The notes under the pieces are model-generated. The model was not told the DNA's origin. It was given only the letters and a program-made list of their open reading frames with translations, and searched no databases. Positions 1 through 7,000 of a stretch of DNA of 7,359 nt are shown one piece after another. The translations under genes and the position numbers were made by a program. The DNA is taken from positions 1-7,359 of the forward strand of contig MAXT01000017.1 of assembly GCA_001751225.1 (NCBI GenBank). Direction: 5' to 3'. The stretch's first letter is position 1. Each line of letters begins with the position of its first letter. Source of the DNA: Desulfuromonadales bacterium C00003107 (GTDB lineage Bacteria > Desulfobacterota > Desulfuromonadia > Desulfuromonadales > Syntrophotaleaceae).

Positions 1-2
1 CA

Positions 3-89
3 CAAGCAAATGTGCAGATTGACGCAGAGCTTGGGGAAAAGGGCCGTTTCCGGATAGAAATTAATTCAGTAATCGACCATCGAACTTAA
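3..89 (+). CDS. Possible C-terminal tail of an upstream gene (partial, unidentified)
   Basis: A reading frame open from the left edge ends at TAA 87-89 and gives 28 residues, including the stretch DAELGEKGRFRIEINSVIDH. The mix of charged and hydrophobic residues looks protein-like, and the base composition here is less AT-rich than in the following 120 bases. I do not recognise the family, and 28 residues are too few to assign one. One other plus-strand frame and one minus-strand frame are also open over much of the same stretch, so this may be chance. If real, the gene converges on the XRE gene that ends at 218. Confidence 0.28.
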   Translation, partial: QANVQIDAELGEKGRFRIEINSVIDHRT

Positions 90-217
90 CAGGACTGGAC
101 CGATAGTACTCGAATATTTTCTACCCAAAAGGAGCTAGCAGTTATGGAGAATATGATTTGAAAGGAAATACGAGATGATGCTTAAAGGTGGATTAAAAAG
201 GCTTATAAAGGGTGCAC
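90..217. other. AT-rich intergenic stretch with no supported gene
   Basis: Nothing here can be firmly called. There are two purine-rich Shine-Dalgarno-like runs (AAAAGGAG at 127-134 and AAAGGA at 161-166). The first is followed by a 5-codon frame starting at 144. The second is followed by a 54-codon frame (175-339) that runs antisense into the XRE gene. No GC-rich stem followed by a T-run is visible in either direction, so I see no clear intrinsic terminator for the XRE gene. The 8-base palindrome GGTGCACC (211-218) touches the XRE stop codon but has no loop. Confidence 0.5.
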
Positions 218-664
218 CTAGTTCTTTTCTTGTCTCTGGGCCAACGCCCAAGCCCCCATTATTGTATACAGGACATGGTGGCGGTCTTTCTCAGACAGAT
301 GGCGGATCATCAATACAACGGCTTCTTCCATGGCAGTGAGTGTCAAGTCTTCCACCGGTGTTTCAGCACGAAGCTTGTCTATGACAATTTGCGTCAACCT
401 CGGGTCCAGGCTGTCGCTTTTTTGCGACAAATCAGCCTTTATTTCTGGCAAGGTTTCACCGGTAATGAGCCAGTTCAGAGAAACGCCGCAAACATGGGCA
501 ACTTTAGCCAAAGCGGCGGCATTGGGTTCATTCAGGCCCTTGACATATCCCGAAACGGACCCTGCGGAAACTCCCAATTCGGAGGCCAGAGCACGCTGTG
601 TGAGTCCTGCCCTTTCCAAGGCCTGTTTAATCCGTTGGCCGATAACTCCCTTATTGACTTTCAT
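218..664 (-). CDS. XRE/Cro-CI-type helix-turn-helix transcriptional regulator
   Basis: The 148-residue protein has an N-terminal XRE (HTH_3, lambda-repressor-like) domain at about residues 8-69. It opens with IGQRIKQALERAGLTQRALA, continues with the recognition-helix stretch SAGSVSGYVKG (about 33-43), and closes with GVSLNWLITGE (60-70), a characteristic end of this domain. Residues 70-148 look mainly helical (for example LTAMEEAVVLMIRHLSEKDR) and probably serve for dimerisation. There is no S24/LexA-like self-cleavage domain, so RecA-triggered release is not expected. ATG 664 is the only sensible start, since no other methionine occurs before about residue 111. No Shine-Dalgarno precedes it, and the predicted transcription start falls on the ATG. 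It is transcribed away from the PKS and shares a 345-base control region with it, which suggests that it represses the PKS and itself; that role is inferred. The family assignment is strong, the ligand or inducer unknown. Confidence 0.9.
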   Translation of the reverse strand: MKVNKGVIGQRIKQALERAGLTQRALASELGVSAGSVSGYVKGLNEPNAAALAKVAHVCGVSLNWLITGETLPEIKADLSQKSDSLDPRLTQIVIDKLRAETPVEDLTLTAMEEAVVLMIRHLSEKDRHHVLYTIMGAWALAQRQEKN

Positions 665-670
665 GTTGTT

Positions 671-699
671 TATATAAGCTTCAGATCTACCTTTGTCAA
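671..699 (-). promoter_or_regulatory. Sigma70-type promoter of the XRE gene, predicted leaderless
   Basis: Read on the minus strand, a perfect -35 TTGACA (699-694) is followed by a 17-base spacer and TATATA (676-671), which matches 4 of 6 consensus -10 bases. Six bases (AACAAC) separate the -10 from the ATG at 664, which puts +1 on or within two bases of the A of the start codon. The lack of any Shine-Dalgarno before that ATG agrees with a leaderless transcript. The transcription start is a prediction from spacing. Confidence 0.62.
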
Positions 700-757
700 T
701 ATTTTTTAATTTTTATGAAGACTTCCTATTTTTCTCAAAACCTGCCATTTCCCTACA

Positions 758-773
758 GAAAATCATAGTTTTC
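758..773. repeat. Short inverted repeat in the divergent control region
   Basis: GAAAA and TTTTC are perfect complements separated by six bases (TCATAG). The repeat lies between the two divergent promoters. In such AT-rich DNA a 5-base arm pair can occur by chance. It could be a secondary repressor site but does not share its sequence with the stronger palindrome at 835-851. Confidence 0.25.
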
Positions 774-817
774 CAAACATACCCCCTCTTTTAAATTCAA
801 TAAAACAGCATTCCGTC

Positions 818-848
818 TTGACAATTCAGAATTACCGAATATTATATT
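818..848 (+). promoter_or_regulatory. Candidate sigma70-type promoter of the PKS gene
   Basis: A perfect -35 TTGACA (818-823) is followed by TATATT (843-848), which matches 5 of 6 consensus -10 bases. The spacer is 19 bases, longer than the optimal 17, so the unaided promoter may be weak. Transcription would begin near 855, leaving a leader of about 154 bases before the PKS start codon. Four GAAT/ATTC blocks (824-827, 829-832, 837-840, 846-849) fill the spacer and -10, and the last two belong to the palindrome described separately. Confidence 0.55.
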
Positions 849-851
849 CGG
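835..851. promoter_or_regulatory. Palindromic operator candidate covering the PKS -10
   Basis: CCGAATA (835-841) and TATTCGG (845-851) are perfect inverted 7-base arms around a TTA centre. The right arm and centre contain the TATATT -10 element. A dimer bound here would block RNA polymerase. Short interrupted palindromes of this size are typical targets of XRE/CI-type dimers, and the divergent XRE gene is the obvious candidate ligand. Binding is inferred; the symmetry and its place on the promoter are seen directly. Confidence 0.5.
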
Positions 852-915
852 CATACCTGAACCCGGATTGAACAAATACAATCGTCAATAGCTTCCGTAA
901 TTGCCAAGAAAACCT

Positions 916-969
916 CTCCTGCTCCCTCAGGCACTACCTGAATTTGACTTCGCTGAGGATGGTCAGGAG
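916..969 (+). other. Nested hairpin in the PKS mRNA leader
   Basis: CTCCTG (916-921) pairs with CAGGAG (964-969), and inside it CCTCAG (925-930) pairs with CTGAGG (953-958). The two six-base stems are separated by a small asymmetric internal loop (three bases against five) and closed by a 22-base loop. A smaller alternative stem, TCAGG (927-931) with CCTGA (937-941), is mutually exclusive with the inner one. There is no T-run after the stem, so this is not an ordinary intrinsic terminator. It ends 40 bases before the PKS ATG and could influence mRNA stability or translation. I do not recognise a known riboswitch class. Confidence 0.35.
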
Positions 970-997
970 CTTGTCGTCAAGCTTTATCAAACTTTAC

Positions 998-1005
998 AGG
1001 GAGGG
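998..1005 (+). promoter_or_regulatory. Ribosome binding site of the PKS
   Basis: AGGGAGGG includes the Shine-Dalgarno core GGAGG (1000-1004) five bases before ATG 1010. This decides the start. An earlier in-frame ATG at 959 would add 17 residues, but it has GAGG directly abutting it with no spacing and lies inside the leader hairpin, so it is a poor alternative. Confidence 0.8.
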
Positions 1006-1009
1006 AATC

Positions 1010-4000
1010 ATGAAAACACCTATCGCGGTAATTGGCATTGGCTGCAGATATCCCGGAGGCGCTGACTCACCGGAAGCCTTTTGGAGTCTGGCATGCAACG
1101 GTACTGATGCCATTAGAGATGTTCCAGCGGACCGCTGGGACTCTAGGCTATTTTTCAGTCCGAATGTTCAAAAACCCGGCAAAGCCTATGTGCGCAAGGC
1201 TGGATTTCTCAAAGAACCTCTGTTCGACTTCGACGCCCTGTTTTTCGGTATTTCACCGCGAGAAGCCGATGTACTTGACCCGCAACAAAGGCTTTTATTG
1301 GAAGTGGCCTATGAAGCGATCGAGGATGCAGGACTGCCACTTGAAAAGCTGAAACACTCCCGAACCGGGGTCTTCATCGGTGGCTTCACTCTGGATAATA
1401 TGCTGGAGCAACTGAATCTCTCCAACCTCGATCTTACGGATTCCTTCACCCCCGCCTCCCTTACCATGACCATGCTTTCAAACCGCCTCTCGTATACCTT
1501 CGGCCTGCAGGGTCCGAGCATGACCATCGATACGGCCTGCTCCTCGTCTCTGGTGGCCACCCACCTCGGCTGTCAGAGTATCTGGACAGGCGAAAGCGAG
1601 ATGGCCATCGTCGGCGGCGTCAACGTTCTGCTGCGACCGGAGTTTTTTGTCATGCTGGCAAAGGGCAAGTTCATATCGACCCACGGCCGCTGCAGAGCCT
1701 ATGACCAAGGGGCCAGCGGCTATGTCCGAGCCGAAGGCGCAGGCACCGCGATCCTCAAACCTTTACCCAAAGCCATTGAGGACGGAGACCACATCTGGGC
1801 GGTCATTCATAACACAGGGGTCAATCAGGACGGAACAACGGCAGGGATCTCTTCACCCAATCAATTTGCCCAGGAAGCCCTGCTAAGACAGGTGCTACAG
1901 GACAGCAGTATCTCCCCCGGAGACATTCATTACGTAGAAGCTCACGGAACCGGAACCCAGGCCGGCGATAGAGCGGAAACAACTGCCCTGCACAATGTGC
2001 TGGCAGAAGGAAGGGGCCCTGACGAGAAGTGCCATGTAGGTTCCATCAAAACCAACATCGGTCATGCGGAATCCGCCGCCGGTATCGCCGGACTGATCAA
2101 AGCTATTCAGGTCGTTGGCCACGGCAAGATTCCACCGAACCTCCATTTTGAAACACCGAACCCGGAAATCCCCTTCGACAAGATGTGTATCAAGATACCG
2201 ACCCAACTGGAAGACTGGCCTAACCCTGAGGCAAGGAGACTAGCCTGTGTCAGCTCCTTCGGTTATGGCGGCACCAACGCCGCCGCAGTACTCGAAGCTC
2301 CACCGCAGATCACCCCAGACAAAACTCTTCCAGCGGGGGACGACGAGGAGCCAGTCCTCGCCGTTATCCCCATCTCAGCACGAAACCGTTCAGCCCTAAA
2401 GGACTTGGCCAAACGCTACGCCGATTACCTGGAGGAGCAACCCGATATTTCCTGGAACGACTTGCTGCACACCCTCTCCCATCGTCGGAGCCAATTCAAA
2501 CATCGCGCCGCCTTCTTGGCCTCAAATGCCACAACCCTGCAGCAAAGCCTCAGTGAGTTTGCCCAGGACGGTATGCCCAGCGGGGCTTCCACCGGCGATG
2601 CATCGAGCGATGCCGCCCTACCGCTAACATTTGTCTACACCGGGATGGGTCCCCAGCACCCAGGTATGGGCATGGAATTGTTTCAGCAGGAGAAAGTGTT
2701 TCGCGACACCATGCTCCGCTGTGAAGAGATTTTCAAGGAACTATCCGGTCGCTCCATTCTAGATGAGATTCGCAAAACCGGGCCAGACTCCCGCATGGGG
2801 GACACTCGTATTTCGCAACCGGCCAACTTTTTCATCCAGGCCGCCCTCACCGATCTCTTGGCGTCGTGGGGCATCCGTCCCGACATCGTGGTCGGACACA
2901 GCGTCGGCGAAGTAGCCAGCGCTTACGCATCGGGGGCCCTTTCCCTCAAGGACGCCCTGCTGGTCAGCTATCACCGTGGCCGCCTGCAACAGACACTCTC
3001 AGGAACCGGCAGTATGCTGGCAGTAGAACTGACCGAAGCTGAGGCGCAAGAACTGCTAAACGAACTTCCCGAAGTGTCCATCGCCGCCATCAACGGTCCA
3101 TCCTCCCTCACACTGGCCGGCGATACTCAACAACTGGAAACCGCCCAGTCCATACTGAAAGAGATGGACCGCTTCAACAAATTCATGAAGGTAACCATTC
3201 CCTTCCATTCGCCGAAAATGAACGCCATCGAGCTGGAACTGGAAACCGCTCTGCGGAGTCTGACGCCACAACCGGCTACGATACCTCTCTATTCTACCGT
3301 CAGCGGAACACGCCTTAACGGCCCTGAGCTCGACGGCGAGTACTGGTGGCTCAATGTTCGCCAAACCGTCCGTTTCGCCGAGGCGGTCGGCAACATCGCC
3401 GCAGACAACCAGGATTGCAACTACCTAGAGATCGGACCGCACCCGGTCCTTCGCGCCTCCCTGCTGCAATCCCTCAATGAAACCAAAACAACCGGCAAAC
3501 CGGTACAGACACTAAACCGCAAGACCGAAGAGGTAGCCACCCTGCGACAGTCCCTGGGAGAGCTCTTTTGCCTGGGTTATGAGCCTCAATGGGAAGAGCT
3601 TAGCGCAGCGAAAGGCCGCTACATCAAACTGCCCCGCTACCCCTGGCAACGGGAAGAACACCGAATTCGGCGAACCGCCAGGGCTCAAAATCAACTCCAG
3701 ACGGCAAGCGAACATCCTCTACTAGGCTGCCAGGTTGACACTGCCGCCCCAAGCTGGCAGGTGGAAATCGGCGGAGAGCTACATCCCTACATCGAAGATC
3801 ACCGTGTTTCAGGAGAAGTCGTGGTTCCCGGGGCCGCCTACCTCGAAGCCGGCCTTGGCGCCCATAAAGTCCACAGGGGTTCTGAACCCTGCGTGCTGGA
3901 AAACCTGGCCTTCCACAACATGCTGGTACTCGATCCACAGACGTCGACCCGCATGTCGGTAACGGTCGACCCGAAAACCGGGCGCTATGAAGTTCACAGC

Positions 4001-7000
4001 CGACCAACGGAAGATCATGCCACCTGGACCCTCCATGCCACCGGCACCATTGCCGACGGAGGACCAAAACAGCAGCAGGTCGATCTGATCTCCCGCCAAG
4101 CAATCTGCACGGAAGCGCAAGCCATCCCGGACTTCTACGAAAAACTTTCCGATATGGGCCTGGTCTACGGACCGTCCTTCCAAACCGTTGCCGGCTTGCA
4201 TATTAGCCCCGATGGTCAGGCTGTCCTGGCGAGAATCGAAAGCCAAATTCCTAAGGAAGAAGATTATCTGCTACATCCGACCCTGATCGACGGTACCTTT
4301 CAAGCCCTAGTGACCCTGGCTCAGGGTCAAGACGGCGAAGGAGCAGGCCCCATGGTTCCCGTGGCCATCGACCGATTCGCCTTCCACCGGCCGCCCACAG
4401 GCACCTTCTATGCTTTTGCGGCACTTACTCATTGCGATGAACAACAACTGACGGCCGATCTCAGCTTTTTTGAAGAGAACGGTGAAGTGATCGCCCACCT
4501 GCAAGGCGTCAAATGCCAGCGCGTCATGGCTCAGGACCAGGCACGGGAAGACCTGGAACAGTATTTTTATGAACATGCCTGGGTACCGGAAGTCTTAGAC
4601 GAACTATCCCCGCGCCAGGGGGTGGATCAGGAACAGTGGCTGATCCTCGGAGATCGGACTGCGGCGGAGCCGATCATCGAGGAATTCTCCCGGCGGGGGA
4701 TCGAACACCTGCTCGTGGAAAGGGGAGAAAAAACCTGCCTAAAAGGGGAGTCGCCCATATTGCGCCCCGACGATCTAAGCGGAATGATGGAACTCGTCGA
4801 GATGAAAGCGCAATCGGGGCTAACCCATGTTCTTCATCTCTGGAGCCTGCATCCATCACCGCAAGACGATTTGCAGAGCCAGATCGTCGCCGGAACCATG
4901 CCCTTGCGGAACCTTGTTGAGGCATTGCGAGCTAATCTTGGACAACAGCCACTGAACATCATTTCCGCCACCCAGCAGGCCCATGTGGTCGCCGACGGCG
5001 ACAGGGGGCAAAACCTAGCGGCCGCTCCGATCAGTGCTTTCGCTCGATTGGTCGAAAACGAATACGTCAACATCCGTTTTCAACATATGGACTTTGCAAA
5101 CCAAACCAACTTTCACAGTCTGGCGGCGAGCCTGCTGCTCGCCGACAGTCACGAAAGGGAGATTGCAGTAAGATCCGAAACCCTATGGCTACGGCGACTC
5201 AAGCGGGCTCCGTTTCTCGGTGCCGCGGAAAAATGCGCAACGCATCTCTGCAACTGTGCCGACAACTGTGTGGAATTGCAGCCCCCTGCTGCCCAGGATG
5301 AGCAGCCGGTGCTATTTCGCGAAACAGCCCGCATCGAACCAGGTCCACAAGAGATGGAGATTCGGCTACACAGTGCATCTCTGCAGCCAAGCCAACTTTC
5401 AAACTCGGCCAAGTCCGACACCAAACAGCCTATCAACTTTTCCGGAATCGTCACCAAGACAGGAGAAGGCGTCGACCATCTGCAGGTCGGAGATAACGTC
5501 ATGGGAATCGGACACGGCCCCCTGCGCTCCTTTTACATGGCACCGGCGCAAACAGTGATCTTGAAACCACAAGGCGTATCGGCTCTGGCAGCCACCGGGC
5601 TGACAGAGCTGCTCGGCGCGTATCATGCCCTTAGCAAAATTGCCAGGCTGAAGAGGGGAGAGAGGCTGCTGATCTGTAATGCCGCGAGCCCTGAGGGACT
5701 AGCTGCCATTAAGGTCGCAAACTGGATCGGTGCCGATGTTTTTGCCACTACCGACTCTATGGAAACAGCCCAGGATCTGAAAACACAGGGAGTTGGAAAG
5801 GTATATACCACTCGCGGCCCGGCTCTCGATGAAGAGCTGGCAGCGGACACTCAGGGAAAGGGCCTTGACGTGGTGTTAACTATGACCTCAACCAAATCCC
5901 TGACCGGAAATTTCCGGTCATTGGCCTCCTGCGGCCGGATCGTAGAGATCGGATCGCGACAACCACAGGAGGATCTCCATCTCCCCCAGATCGCCTTACA
6001 AAAAAATCTAATTTTTGCTAGCGCGGACATTAACCGCCTACTGGTCGAAAAACCCCGTCAGTGCAGAGACCTGCTTGCAGAGGTGGCCGCCCTCCTGGCT
6101 GATGGCTGCCTAAGCTCCCTACCGGTCACTGCCTTTGCCGCCGATCAACTCGATGCTGCTCTCGACCCCACCAGCCTTCCCCTTGGCGGCCTGGCCATCA
6201 CCTTCGAAGGAACGGAAGTTCAAGCCGAAACCGATACCTGCGAACCCCTATTTCGTGAGGATGGAACCTATTTGGTAACCGGTGGCACCAAAGGATTCGG
6301 CCTGGAGGTCGCCAAGTGGATCGCCGACCAGGGCGGCGGCACCCTGCTATTGGTTAGTCGCAGTGGCGCCGACGAAACCACCCTGCAAGCCACCAGCGAA
6401 ATGGAAGCGACCGGTACCCAGGTAGTCACCCGGGCTGGCGACATCGGCGATGAATCGGCAATCGAGAAACTGATCGCCGAGACCGGACAGGCGCTGCCGC
6501 CGCTGCGGGGGGTGTTCCACGCCGCCGTGATCCTGGAAGACGCCCTGCTGGCCGATCTCACCGCCGAAAGCCTTGCCCGCACCCTGCACGCCAAGGTCGG
6601 GGGCCTTTTGCATCTCGATAAACACACCCGGAAATGCCCGCTGGAAGTCTTCATGACCTTCTCTTCGGTATCGGCATTGATCGGCAACACCGGTCAGACC
6701 TCCTACGTGGTGGGCAATGCCTTCCTCGATGCTTTCGCTCATTATCGCCGCAGCCAGGGGCTGCCCGCCACCAGCATCAATTTCGGCGCCATCTCTGATG
6801 TCGGCATCCTCAAAAAACGCGCTCACATTGAAGACTTCTTCCGCCGCCACGGGGTCCACAGCATGAAACCCCTTGCCACCTGCCAGCTGCTAGGCCGCGT
6901 TCTGCGGGCGGACCTCGCTCAAGCCGGGATCTTTGACGTCGATTGGGCAACCCTTTCCATGGCCATGCCGATCGTTCAGTCTTCGCCGGTCTTCGATGAA

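Noticed and set aside
111..118. CGAATATT, matching eight bases of the PKS operator candidate (836-843)
   Set aside because: Only a left half-site is present, without the inverted arm, and it lies far from either promoter. Chance is likely in AT-rich DNA.
211..218. GGTGCACC palindrome at the XRE stop codon as a terminator
   Set aside because: A perfect palindrome without a loop cannot form a useful RNA hairpin, and no T-run follows in the sense of transcription.
175..339. 54-codon frame on the plus strand beginning MMLKGGLKRLIKG, with an AAAGGA run 8 bases upstream
   Set aside because: Most of it is antisense to the 3' part of the well-supported XRE gene, its later part is low in hydrophobic core pattern, and no family is recognised. 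The Shine-Dalgarno-like run is common in purine-rich DNA.
212..709. 165-residue plus-strand frame over the XRE gene
   Set aside because: It is antisense to a clear helix-turn-helix protein, and its translation shows no domain pattern. Another antisense frame (330-677) is rejected for the same reason.
959..1009. Earlier in-frame ATG for the PKS at 959
   Set aside because: It lacks a properly spaced ribosome site and lies in the leader hairpin. ATG 1010 has GGAGG five bases upstream and leads directly into the KS.
3624..4246. Long minus-strand frames (159 and 145 residues) inside the PKS
   Set aside because: They lie opposite the AT-DH part of the PKS, read as Arg/Gly/Pro-rich composition artefacts, and have no promoter or family signature.
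4562..5284. Possible C-methyltransferase between DH and ER
   Set aside because: The segment is shorter than a PKS methyltransferase and shows no SAM-binding glycine motif. Its strands fit a structural KR subdomain.
6347..6859. 170-residue minus-strand frame opposite the KR domain
   Set aside because: It is a shadow of GC-rich KR codons. The plus strand carries a complete catalytic KR here with all residues at classical spacing.
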